Source of the DNA: Chromatiaceae bacterium
Lineage (GTDB): Bacteria; Pseudomonadota; Gammaproteobacteria; Chromatiales; Chromatiaceae
Reading direction: 5' to 3'
NCBI GenBank assembly: GCA_024235255.1
Contig: JACKMT010000007.1
Coordinates: forward strand, 1 to 64,000
DNA length: 64,000 bases
Shown here piece after piece: positions 54,227-62,208 of the stretch. The position numbers and the translations under genes were made by a program. Position 1 is the stretch's first letter; every line of letters begins with the position of its first letter. The notes beneath the pieces are model-generated. The model did no database searches, was not told where the DNA came from, and saw only the letters and a program-made list of their open reading frames with translations.

Positions 54227-55873
54227 TCAGATCTCCTCGGGCACCACTTCGATCGCGCCGCAGGGGCACTCGGTGGCACACATGCCGCACCCCTTGCAGT
54301 AGTCGTATTTGAACGCAAACCGGTTGCCCGGTCCAAGCTTGGTAATGGCGTTGTCCGGGCAGATACCGTAGCAGTTGTCGCATTCAAAGCAGTTGCCGCA
54401 GGACATGCAGCGGCGCGCCTCGAACAGCGCGTTCTCCTCGTTGAGATCGCCGATCACTTCGGCGAAACCGCTCTGCCGGCGGATCACTTCCAGTGTTGGC
54501 CTGACAGTGCGCGGCGCATCCGAGTAATACCAGGTATTGAGCATGTCGTGGGTGACGACCTGATGCTTGGCCGCGGGCTGATACCGGTCACCGCGCAGCC
54601 AGGCGTCGATATTGCGCGCCGCTTTCTTGCCGTGGCCGATGGCGGTGGTGACGGTGCGCTCCGAGGGCACCATATCCCCGCCGGCAAAAATTCCCGAATG
54701 ACCAGTCATCATTCCCGCATCCACGCTGACCACACCCCATTTGATCTCGATATCCGGGAGGTTTCTAAGCATGCCGAGTTCGCTATCCTGACCGAGTGCC
54801 ATCACCAGAACATCGCCCTCGATCTCTTCGAACTGTCCGGTGGGAAAGGGCCGTCCGCTATCGTCAGGCACCATTTTCTCAAGCACGAAGATATTGCCTT
54901 TGATCTCTTTGATGGTGCGCAGGTTGAGTATGTCTACCACCTCCTCCAGCGCCTCGTGCACTTCGAAATCGTGCGCCGCCATCCGTTCCCGTGCGCGGCG
55001 AACAATCACTTTGGGGGTAAAGCCGGTCAGCCGCTTCGCCGAACGCGCCACATCCATCGCCGTGTTGCCGCCGCCGTAGACCACCACCCTGCCCTTCAGA
55101 TACTTGGTCTGTTCCAGCTCCACGTCGCGCAGCAGCGTGATCCCTTCGATGACGGGTGTATCGCCGCTGACCGGGATCTCCAGCGTCTTCGGCGTGTGCG
55201 CGCCGACGGCGAGAAAAGCTGCATCGTAACCACCCGCTTCCATCTCGGCCTTCAGATCCTCCACCGGCGTGTCGAGGCGAATTTCGACGCCCATCTCCTC
55301 GATCCGGTCGATCTCGCGATTGAGCTTTTCGCGCGGCAGCCGGTATTTGGGGATGCCCCAGCGCAGCATGCCGCCGGCCTTGGACGCCGACTCGAACACC
55401 GTGACTTCATGCCCGAAGCGGCGCAGGTGATAGGCGGCCGCAAGGCCGCCCGGACCGGCGCCGACCACCATGACCCGTTTGCCGGTCGGTTCGCCGACAG
55501 CGATTTTCCAGTCGTACTTCTGCGCCTGGTCGCCGAGGAAGCGCTCCACCGAATTGATGCCGACGGACTCATCCAGCATCACCCGGTTGCAGGCGGTTTC
55601 GCAGGGCTGATAACAGACCCGGCCCATGATCGACGGAAACGGGTTCTCCTCCATGATCTTGCGCCAAGCCGCTTCATAGTTGCCCTCTTCGGCTTCGAAC
55701 AGCCAGGCTTGGATATTCTCTCCGGCGGGACAGGCATTATTGCACGGCGGCAGACGATCGACATAGACCGGGCGGCTGGTGCGCCAGCTGCCCGTCTTGT
55801 TGAGCAGACTGGTACCGACATCCAGCGTGATTGCAAATGGCTTTTTTTCCTGCAGGGCGCTCTTTTTGCTCAT
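54227..55873 (-). CDS. GltD-like NAD(P)-dependent flavoprotein fused to POR delta-type ferredoxin
   Basis: A 548-residue fusion. Residues 38-125 are the GltD-type Fe-S helical domain (CNNACPAGENIQ, CYQPCETACNR). Then come FAD and NAD(P) Rossmann folds (VVGAGPGGLAAAYHLR and VVYGGGNTAMDVARSAKR), ending with GIFAGGDMV. The last 60 residues hold two 4Fe-4S motifs (CGNCFECDNCYGICP and CKGCGMCATECPCG), the PorD type. It overlaps the beta-subunit gene by four bases, so it is the fourth subunit, probably linking pyruvate oxidation or reductive carboxylation to NAD(P)H. Glutamate synthase large subunit is absent, which argues against a GltD role. Confidence 0.88.
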   Translation of the reverse strand: MSKKSALQEKKPFAITLDVGTSLLNKTGSWRTSRPVYVDRLPPCNNACPAGENIQAWLFEAEEGNYEAAWRKIMEENPFPSIMGRVCYQPCETACNRVMLDESVGINSVERFLGDQAQKYDWKIAVGEPTGKRVMVVGAGPGGLAAAYHLRRFGHEVTVFESASKAGGMLRWGIPKYRLPREKLNREIDRIEEMGVEIRLDTPVEDLKAEMEAGGYDAAFLAVGAHTPKTLEIPVSGDTPVIEGITLLRDVELEQTKYLKGRVVVYGGGNTAMDVARSAKRLTGFTPKVIVRRARERMAAHDFEVHEALEEVVDILNLRTIKEIKGNIFVLEKMVPDDSGRPFPTGQFEEIEGDVLVMALGQDSELGMLRNLPDIEIKWGVVSVDAGMMTGHSGIFAGGDMVPSERTVTTAIGHGKKAARNIDAWLRGDRYQPAAKHQVVTHDMLNTWYYSDAPRTVRPTLEVIRRQSGFAEVIGDLNEENALFEARRCMSCGNCFECDNCYGICPDNAITKLGPGNRFAFKYDYCKGCGMCATECPCGAIEVVPEEI

Positions 55874-56889
55874 GATTCATCACCTTCCCGGTAGACCAGG
55901 TCGAAACGCTTGATGTTGCGATCGGCGATCGCCTGTAGCTGCTCCAGCTGATATGCGTTTTCCGGCTTGAAGACATGTGCGAAACGCTTCTGCAGCTTCG
56001 CGTAATCGGCCACCGTCACGCGTCTGCGAATCTTGGTAACGGCGGTGATCTCTCCATACTCTCCTTCGATCAGCGGATACATGCCGCATTCGACGGCATA
56101 TCGGGCGATCTTGATCGTGTCGCCGGGCAGTGAGCCCCAGCCGAGCGGACAGGGCACGAAGATCTCGATATAGCGAGCGCCGCGTATCTGCATCGCTTTG
56201 GTGACCTTCAGCTCCAAATCATGCAGATCATGCACCGACGCAGTGGCCACATAGGGAATCTGGTGGGCAATCGCAACCAGCGGCACGCTTTTGCCGGTGT
56301 TGAAAACGTTGCCAGGCTCCTCACCCACCGGCTGGGTTGTCGCGGTGCGGGCAGCAGCCGGGGTGGCGCTCGAACGCTGCACACCGGTGTTCATGTAGGC
56401 CTGGTTGTTGTAACAGATATAGAGCACATCATCGTTGCGGTCGAAAGTCCCGGAGAGACAACCGAAACCGATATCGGTGGTCCCGCCGTCGCCGCCCTGC
56501 GCGATCACCCGCACGTCGCTGCGGCCCTTCACCTTGAGCGCCGCAGCAATGCCCGAGGCAACCGCCGAAGCATTGCCGAACAGCGAGTGGATCCAGGGGA
56601 TGGACCAGGCGGTCTCCGGGTAAGGCGTGGTAAACACCTCCAGGCAGCCGGTGGCATTGGCGGCGATCAGCTGATTGTTGGTGGCGCGCATCGCGGCATC
56701 GATGGCGAAGCGCGCGCCCAGCGCCTCGCCGCACCCCTGGCAGGCACGGTGCCCCGAGTCCAGCGAGTTGGAGCGATCGATGGTCGCCTGTACGGTCCGG
56801 TGATCCGACTCCAGCAAGCGGTTGCCGACGGTAAAGGTACCGGTCTGATAGAATTTTACCTTCTGTTTCGATTCGGGTAGTTGTGGCAT
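55870..56889 (-). CDS. porB: 2-oxoacid:ferredoxin oxidoreductase beta subunit (pyruvate type)
   Basis: A 339-residue thiamine-diphosphate subunit. HRACQGCGEALGARFA carries two of the Fe-S cysteines, VIAQGGDGGTTDIGFG is the ThDP-Mg motif, and YNNQAYMNTGVQRSS is typical of pyruvate enzymes. VPCPLGW follows near the end. It lies 12 nt downstream of the alpha-subunit gene. Which way it runs (pyruvate oxidation or CO2 fixation) cannot be told from sequence. Confidence 0.93.
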   Translation of the reverse strand: MPQLPESKQKVKFYQTGTFTVGNRLLESDHRTVQATIDRSNSLDSGHRACQGCGEALGARFAIDAAMRATNNQLIAANATGCLEVFTTPYPETAWSIPWIHSLFGNASAVASGIAAALKVKGRSDVRVIAQGGDGGTTDIGFGCLSGTFDRNDDVLYICYNNQAYMNTGVQRSSATPAAARTATTQPVGEEPGNVFNTGKSVPLVAIAHQIPYVATASVHDLHDLELKVTKAMQIRGARYIEIFVPCPLGWGSLPGDTIKIARYAVECGMYPLIEGEYGEITAVTKIRRRVTVADYAKLQKRFAHVFKPENAYQLEQLQAIADRNIKRFDLVYREGDES

Positions 56890-56901
56890 CTCTCTCTCCC
56901 G

Positions 56902-58158
56902 CTAAATTGTTTTTGCGGCGGCAACCAGGCCGACATCGCTGAGAATGTTCTCCGCAGCCGAACCGGAGCGGCGCTGCGCCTTCTCCCGGTCCAGTTCGCG
57001 ATTGACGATATCCATGCGCATATCGTGAAAATGGATCCTGTTAAGCTGGTCGTTCAGACCCTTCTCGAACATGCGGCGCAGATTCGTGCGGGTAATGGGA
57101 CGCCCGCCCAGACCGCCGATCACCGAGTGTACAGTCAGGTGCAGGCCCCTGGTCGCCATGCGGATATCGTTGGCCAGAATACCGCCCATGCCGACGGCCA
57201 GAGACTTTTCGAACACGATGACCCGTTTGGCATCTTTCAGCGCCTCCTGCAACGCTTCGATGGGAAAAGGTCGGAAGGAGCGCACGGTCAGCGCACCGAT
57301 CGAGTGACCCTCCGCGCGCATCTCGGCGAGCACCTCCTTCATGGTGCCAATCACCGATCCCATAGTGACGATAACGGTCTCTTTCCCGGCACAGTCGTAC
57401 TCTTTCAGCAGACCGCCCGAGTCGCGCCCGGTCAGCCTGCCGAACTCGTCTGCGTGCTCAGTGATCAGTTTTAACGCCAGGCGCTGTTTGTGATGCGCCA
57501 GATAACGAACCTCGGTGAACGCTTCCGGTCCCACCATCGCACCCATCGAAACCGGTGCCAAGGGGTCCAGTACCTGGCGCGGCTGAAACGGCGGCAGGTA
57601 ACTGTCCACCAACTCCTGGGATGGTATATCCACCTGGCTGTAGGAGTGGGTAAGAATGAAGCCGTCCATGCACACCATGACCGGCATGCTGAGCTCTTCG
57701 GCCAGTCTGAAAGCCTGGATGTGGACATCCACCGCCTCCTGATTGGTCTCGACAAAAAGCTGAATCCAGCCGGCATCGCGCGCCGACATGGAGTCGCTCC
57801 AGTCGTTCCAGATATTGATCGGCGCACCGATGGCACGGTTGCCCACCGTCATGACGATCGGCAACCCCATGCCCGAGGCGTTATAGACCGCCTCCATCAT
57901 GAACAGCATCCCCTGGCTTGAGGTGGCAGTGTAGCTGCGTGCGCCTGCAGCGGATGAACCGATGCAGGCCGAGAGCGCGCCGAACTCCGATTCAACCAGC
58001 AGAAACTCGCAGGGCGACAACTCGCCCGATTTAACCATCAGCCCCAGATCCTCGACGATATGGGTCTGCGGCGTAATCGGATAGGCGGATATCACTTCGG
58101 GGCGGCTCAACGCCACCGCCTGAGCCACCGCCTGCGAACCTTCAATCTGTTTCAACAT
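56902..58158 (-). CDS. porA: 2-oxoacid:ferredoxin oxidoreductase alpha subunit (pyruvate type)
   Basis: A 418-residue subunit with the N-terminal ThDP-pyrimidine domain (ISAYPITPQTHIVEDL; YTATSSQGMLFM) and the transketolase-C-like domain (VTMGSVIGTMKEVLAE; VRSFRPFP). HPSTYPITPQ-type start motifs place it with pyruvate synthases. It lies 26 nt after the gamma-subunit gene. The arrangement gamma, alpha, beta, flavoprotein is a single operon on the minus strand. Confidence 0.93.
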   Translation of the reverse strand: MLKQIEGSQAVAQAVALSRPEVISAYPITPQTHIVEDLGLMVKSGELSPCEFLLVESEFGALSACIGSSAAGARSYTATSSQGMLFMMEAVYNASGMGLPIVMTVGNRAIGAPINIWNDWSDSMSARDAGWIQLFVETNQEAVDVHIQAFRLAEELSMPVMVCMDGFILTHSYSQVDIPSQELVDSYLPPFQPRQVLDPLAPVSMGAMVGPEAFTEVRYLAHHKQRLALKLITEHADEFGRLTGRDSGGLLKEYDCAGKETVIVTMGSVIGTMKEVLAEMRAEGHSIGALTVRSFRPFPIEALQEALKDAKRVIVFEKSLAVGMGGILANDIRMATRGLHLTVHSVIGGLGGRPITRTNLRRMFEKGLNDQLNRIHFHDMRMDIVNRELDREKAQRRSGSAAENILSDVGLVAAAKTI

Positions 58159-58184
58159 GAGCTGCTTCTCCTCTATGTCCGGGT

Positions 58185-58745
58185 TCAGGCGCTGGCGGCT
58201 TGCTGGTATGCCGCCCGCGCTGCGATGACATTGGCTTCGCCGACGTTACCGGGAAACTTCTTTCTGATGGCACTGCACACGGCGTCGATTTCAATCTCAT
58301 CATTCATCGCCGCGAGTGCGCCGAGCAGCACGGTGTTCGGCGTTGGCCGTCCCAGATGTCTCATCGCCAGTTCGGTGGCAGATACCGCAATGACATGCCC
58401 GGCCGGCAGCTTGCTCGTCGCCTCGCCAATCTGCAGGTCCTGAAGATTTTTCGAGGTATTGATCAACACCCAGCCATCTTCGCGCAGTCCGGTAAACACA
58501 TCGATGGCATGAAACAGGGTGGGATCCTGCACGATCAGCAGATTGGGATCGAGCACCGGTTCCCGCAACTCGATCGGATTATCGTCTATGCGAACGTAGG
58601 CAACCACGGGTGCCCCCATCCGTTCGGAGCCAAAACTCGGTACCGCCTGAGAGTGTTTGCCCTGCTCAAAAGCGGCGATCGACAACATTTCGGCCGCCGA
58701 AACCACACCCTGGCCACCGCGGCCATGAATACGTATCTGAAACAT
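58185..58745 (-). CDS. porG: 2-oxoacid:ferredoxin oxidoreductase gamma subunit
   Basis: A 186-residue subunit of the POR gamma family. FQIRIHGRGGQGVVSAAEML is the signature of the start, followed by VPSFGSERMGAPVVAYVR. It is the first gene of the operon. A TAGACA-N18-TATGAT promoter lies about 220 nt upstream, with a PdhR-like palindrome directly after the expected transcript start. A weak ribosome site precedes the ATG. Confidence 0.93.
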   Translation of the reverse strand: MFQIRIHGRGGQGVVSAAEMLSIAAFEQGKHSQAVPSFGSERMGAPVVAYVRIDDNPIELREPVLDPNLLIVQDPTLFHAIDVFTGLREDGWVLINTSKNLQDLQIGEATSKLPAGHVIAVSATELAMRHLGRPTPNTVLLGALAAMNDEIEIDAVCSAIRKKFPGNVGEANVIAARAAYQQAASA

Positions 58746-58943
58746 TTTCTTAATATGCCCTCTCTGTGGTGTGCGTTACTCTTCTCTGGCCAGACGGATC
58801 TATTGCAGCCAGTGGAGAGCCATCCGAACCCTGGATTTCACAGCATACATCTGCATCTGCGATCGGCAGAGTTGCATTGTCTTAACGGCACTCGGTAACT
58901 GTCCGGAGAGACCCATGATCTGCCGCATAAAAATTGACATTTT

Positions 58944-58956
58944 TTGGTAATACCAA
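58944..58956. promoter_or_regulatory. PdhR-like operator 1
   Basis: The palindrome TTGGTAATACCAA matches the TTGGT-N3-ACCAA core of PdhR-type (GntR/FadR-family) operators. It begins just downstream of the predicted transcript start of the POR operon, a place where a bound repressor would block transcription. PdhR of E. coli is released by pyruvate, the POR substrate. Confidence 0.65.
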
Positions 58957-58965
58957 TTTGGGTCT

Positions 58966-58995
58966 ATCATACCGTATCGATCTTATTTCTGTCTA
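58966..58995 (-). promoter_or_regulatory. Predicted sigma70 promoter of POR operon
   Basis: On the minus strand a -35 box TAGACA (58995-58990, five of six consensus bases) is spaced 18 bases from a -10 box TATGAT (58971-58966, five of six). Expected start near 58959. It drives porG-porA-porB and the flavoprotein gene. Confidence 0.65.
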
Positions 58996-59129
58996 ATAAC
59001 TTATACACCTATAAATAGAATCTTTCACTAGATAAAGTTCAATATTATTATGGTTATAGGGGGTCTGTCAGCTAGTCGGACAGTGCCGCTTGCTGCGTTG
59101 ACAACCGAAACATGCAAGAGCCGTATATA

Positions 59130-59142
59130 TTGGTATTACCAA
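59130..59142. promoter_or_regulatory. PdhR-like operator 2
   Basis: A second palindrome, TTGGTATTACCAA, with the same TTGGT-N3-ACCAA core, 186 bases upstream of the first. Two operators this far apart could allow looping or mark a second start site. The regulator gene is not in the window. Confidence 0.6.
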
Positions 59143-59231
59143 TTATCTGTGGCAATTCCTAGTGGATTGGCATAGTCTAAAAAGCACCTGATGGGTTGCT
59201 GTGCAATCAGATAGGTGTGCGGCGATTCAGA

Positions 59232-60500
59232 TCACCGGAACCGGCTCAGGATATCGCCGACCAGCCAGAAGGAGCCAAATACCAGAATCAGGTCGTCTCC
59301 TGACGCCTCTGCCATTGCGCCATCGAATGCAGCGGTACCATTCGGATACTGCTCGATAGCGGCCCGTTCCACAGCAGCATCCACCAGAACGTGGGCCAGT
59401 CGATGCGGCTGCATGCCGCGGCTCACGCCGAGGTCTGCGAGATACCATTTGTCCACCTGTGCCGCGATTATCGCGACCACTGACTGAACATCCTTGTCTG
59501 ACATGATGCCGAACACAGCTCTGGTCTGACCACTACGCGGCAGCTGTTCCAGGTTTTCCGCAAGCATCTTTACCGCCTCGGCATTATGCGCGACATCCAG
59601 CAAGATGTTGGGAACACCGGAAATCAGCTGAAACCGACCGGGTACCTGAACCGTCCGCAAGCCCTGCTCTATAGCCATCCGCTGCAGCGGAAGCCGGGGC
59701 AGTAGCAGCCGCAAAGCCATTACCACCCCGGCAGCATTCTGCAGCTGGTAACCACCCTGTAGAGCAGGCAGCGGCAAGCCTTCCATGCGTTCATCAATAC
59801 TCCACCAATCCCAGGTGGAGCCACGCTGTCTGAAAAAGAAATCACGCCCCGCCAGATAAGGCAACGCCTGCAGTTGCCGAGCATGCTCGATCAGCGACTC
59901 CGGCGCCGATGGGGAAGCACAAACGACCGGCTTTCGCGCCCGCATGATGCCCGCTTTCTCGCGGGCAATCTCGTCCAGCGTATGTCCCAGCCATTCGGTG
60001 TGATCCAAGCCGATGGTGGTGATCAACGCTACGTCCGAGTCGACGATATTCACCGCGTCGAGGCGTCCTCCCAATCCCACTTCCAGTACCGCAACATCGA
60101 GCTTCGCATCACAGAACAGCTGCAGCGCCGCCAGTGCGCTGAATTCGAAATAGCTGATGGATATAGTGCCGCGGGCCCGGTCGATGCGTTCGAAGGCTGC
60201 GCAGATCAGATCGTCATCCGCGTCCCTGCCAGCGATACGAATACGTTCGTTATAACGAACCAGGTGGGGAGAGGTGAAGCAGCCGACCCGATAGCCGGCG
60301 GCGCTTAGCATTGCCTCCAGCAAGGCTACTGACGAACCTTTGCCGTTGGTACCCGCGACCGTGATCACGCGGAACGGCAGCGTCTGCCCGGTCCATACTT
60401 TTCGCCAGACCGATGCGACCCGCTCCAGACCGAGATCAATCTTTTTGGGATGAAGGGTCTCCTGCCACTGCAACCACTCGTTGAGCGTCCCGAAACGCAA
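59232..60500 (-). CDS. folC: Bifunctional dihydrofolate synthase / folylpolyglutamate synthase
   Basis: A 422-residue Mur-ligase-fold enzyme that adds glutamate to dihydropteroate and folates. The P-loop ITVAGTNGKGSSVALLE, the TSPHLVRYNERIRI substrate motif, EVGLGGRLDAVN and LDHTEWLGHT are all present; the Lys of REKAGIMR is the carbamylated one. It begins four bases after accD, as in most gammaproteobacteria. The usual next gene, dedD, is displaced to 53546 by the POR block. Confidence 0.97.
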   Translation of the reverse strand: MRFGTLNEWLQWQETLHPKKIDLGLERVASVWRKVWTGQTLPFRVITVAGTNGKGSSVALLEAMLSAAGYRVGCFTSPHLVRYNERIRIAGRDADDDLICAAFERIDRARGTISISYFEFSALAALQLFCDAKLDVAVLEVGLGGRLDAVNIVDSDVALITTIGLDHTEWLGHTLDEIAREKAGIMRARKPVVCASPSAPESLIEHARQLQALPYLAGRDFFFRQRGSTWDWWSIDERMEGLPLPALQGGYQLQNAAGVVMALRLLLPRLPLQRMAIEQGLRTVQVPGRFQLISGVPNILLDVAHNAEAVKMLAENLEQLPRSGQTRAVFGIMSDKDVQSVVAIIAAQVDKWYLADLGVSRGMQPHRLAHVLVDAAVERAAIEQYPNGTAAFDGAMAEASGDDLILVFGSFWLVGDILSRFR

Positions 60501-60504
60501 TGCT

Positions 60505-61365
60505 TCAGATTCTGTGCTTATGTGTCAGTGTACCGATCAGGCTGGCAAACCGATCGCGCATATCCCGCCGATCGACGATCATGTCGATCGCACCGTGCTC
60601 CAACAGAAACTCACTGCGCTGAAAACCTTCGGGCAGTTTCTCCCGCACTGTCTGCTCGATGACGCGCGGCCCGGCAAAGCCGATCAGTGCATTGGGTTCC
60701 GCGACGTTCACGTCGCCTAACATGGCGAAGCTGGCCGACACACCGCCCATTGTCGGATCGGTCATCACGGAGATATAAGGTATGCCTCGTTCTGCCATCC
60801 GGCCGAGTGCGGCGCTGGTCTTAGCCATCTGCATAAGCGAAAAGAGCGACTCTTGCATACGCGCGCCACCGCTGGCCGAAAAGCAGACCAGGGGAATACA
60901 GTGTTCAAGGCAGACATTGACCCCGCGTACAAACTTTTCGCCCACGACCGATCCCATGGAACCGCCCATGAAGTTGAACTCGAAGGCCAACGCGACCAGA
61001 TCCATACCTTGCAACTGGCCGCGCATGGCTACCAATGCCTCTTTCTCGCCGCTGCTCTTCTGCGCCTGGGAGATGCGGTCTTTGTACTTCTTGCTATCTT
61101 TAAATTTCAGCGGGTCGGTCGGCACAAGATCGGCGGCAATCTCTTCCCCGGTATCCTGGTCCAGAAATATCTCCAGCCGGCGCCGGGCGGAAACCCGGTT
61201 GTGATAGCCGCACTTAGGACAGACATCCAGGTTCCGCTCCATTTCCGCGCGGTAAAGTATAGCGCTGCAGCCGGGGCACTTGGCCCACAAACCTTCAGGT
61301 ACGCCGCGCTTATTGCCGCCTTCAATACGAATGCGGCTGGGTATTAACTTTTCGAACCAGCTCAT
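60505..61365 (-). CDS. accD: Acetyl-CoA carboxylase carboxyltransferase beta subunit
   Basis: A 286-residue subunit that, with AccA, transfers CO2 from carboxybiotin to acetyl-CoA to make malonyl-CoA for fatty-acid synthesis. A four-Cys zinc finger lies near the start (CPGC...CPKC). The crotonase-type carboxyltransferase core follows, with FSASGGARMQESL and SVMTDPTMGGVSASFA. Length is normal. It lies 36 nt after trpA and directly before folC. Confidence 0.97.
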   Translation of the reverse strand: MSWFEKLIPSRIRIEGGNKRGVPEGLWAKCPGCSAILYRAEMERNLDVCPKCGYHNRVSARRRLEIFLDQDTGEEIAADLVPTDPLKFKDSKKYKDRISQAQKSSGEKEALVAMRGQLQGMDLVALAFEFNFMGGSMGSVVGEKFVRGVNVCLEHCIPLVCFSASGGARMQESLFSLMQMAKTSAALGRMAERGIPYISVMTDPTMGGVSASFAMLGDVNVAEPNALIGFAGPRVIEQTVREKLPEGFQRSEFLLEHGAIDMIVDRRDMRDRFASLIGTLTHKHRI

Positions 61366-61401
61366 TTGGGTAGAGTCCTGCTTATAGTCTGCTGACTGCC
61401 G

Positions 61402-62208
61402 TTAAATCAGATCCATAGCCGTGCGCATCTGTGAGATCGAATTGGATAATTCCGGCGCAATCGCCTCGGGCTGTTCCGTCAGCGCCTCAATCCGGTTCAC
61501 CAGGACACTGCCGACAATCACCGCATCCGCCACCTGCGCCACTGCCTGCGCCGATTCCGGGTCTTTGATGCCGAAACCCACGCCGATAGGCAACCTGGTC
61601 GCTTTACGGATATGGAAGAGCTTGCCCGCCACTTCCCCGATAGCAAGGCTTGCCGATCCGGTGGTGCCTTTGACCGACACATAGTATACAAAACCGGAGG
61701 CGGCATCGCAGATCTGTTTAATGCGCTGCTCATCGCTGGTGGGAGCCAGCAGAAAAATTGCATCTATCCGGTGCGTACGCAGTGCAGTCAGATAATCCTC
61801 CGCCTCCTCTGGCGGGATATCCACGGTGATAACGCCATCCACACCAGCCTCCCCGGCCAGCTCCGCGAATCGCTGATAACCCAGCGCTTCGATCGGATTG
61901 AGGTAGCCCATCAATATTACCGGCGTTGCGCTGTCCTGTTCGCGAAACCGGCGGACCATCCCGATGACATCGCGTAGACTGATATGCTGCTTCAACGCGC
62001 GCTCGTTGGCACGTTGAATCACCGGGCCGTCGGCCATCGGATCCGAAAACGGCACTCCCAGTTCGATCATGCTGGCCCCCGAATCGACCATCGCATGCAT
62101 CAGCGGGACGGTCACTTCCGGATTCGGATCGCCCGCGGTGACGAAGGGAATCAGTGCAGTTTTATGCTGTGCCTGCAGTTGTTCGAAGCGTTGCTTGATA
62201 CGGCTCAT
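61402..62208 (-). CDS. trpA: Tryptophan synthase alpha subunit
   Basis: A 268-residue TIM-barrel lyase that releases indole from indole-3-glycerol phosphate for transfer to TrpB. Catalytic Glu is in SMIELGVPFSDPMADGP and catalytic Asp in GVDGVITVDIPPEEA; VGFGIKDPE and VGSVLVNRIE bind phosphate. The start overlaps the trpB stop (TATGA), so the two are translationally coupled. Confidence 0.97.
   Translation of the reverse strand: MSRIKQRFEQLQAQHKTALIPFVTAGDPNPEVTVPLMHAMVDSGASMIELGVPFSDPMADGPVIQRANERALKQHISLRDVIGMVRRFREQDSATPVILMGYLNPIEALGYQRFAELAGEAGVDGVITVDIPPEEAEDYLTALRTHRIDAIFLLAPTSDEQRIKQICDAASGFVYYVSVKGTTGSASLAIGEVAGKLFHIRKATRLPIGVGFGIKDPESAQAVAQVADAVIVGSVLVNRIEALTEQPEAIAPELSNSISQMRTAMDLI

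Larger units (their letters stand above)
58746..59231. other. 486-nt regulatory region upstream of POR operon
   Basis: This A+T-rich stretch between porG and the end of folC holds the promoter and the two TTGGT-N3-ACCAA palindromes described separately. No reading frame is convincing. About 200 nt of untranslated leader would separate the predicted transcript start (near 58959) from the porG ATG; part of it could fold, but I see no named riboswitch. Confidence 0.6.

Noticed and set aside
54227..55873. Calling this gene gltD (glutamate synthase small subunit)
   Set aside because: No gltB is present, the gene overlaps porB, and the C-terminus has PorD-type double 4Fe-4S motifs.
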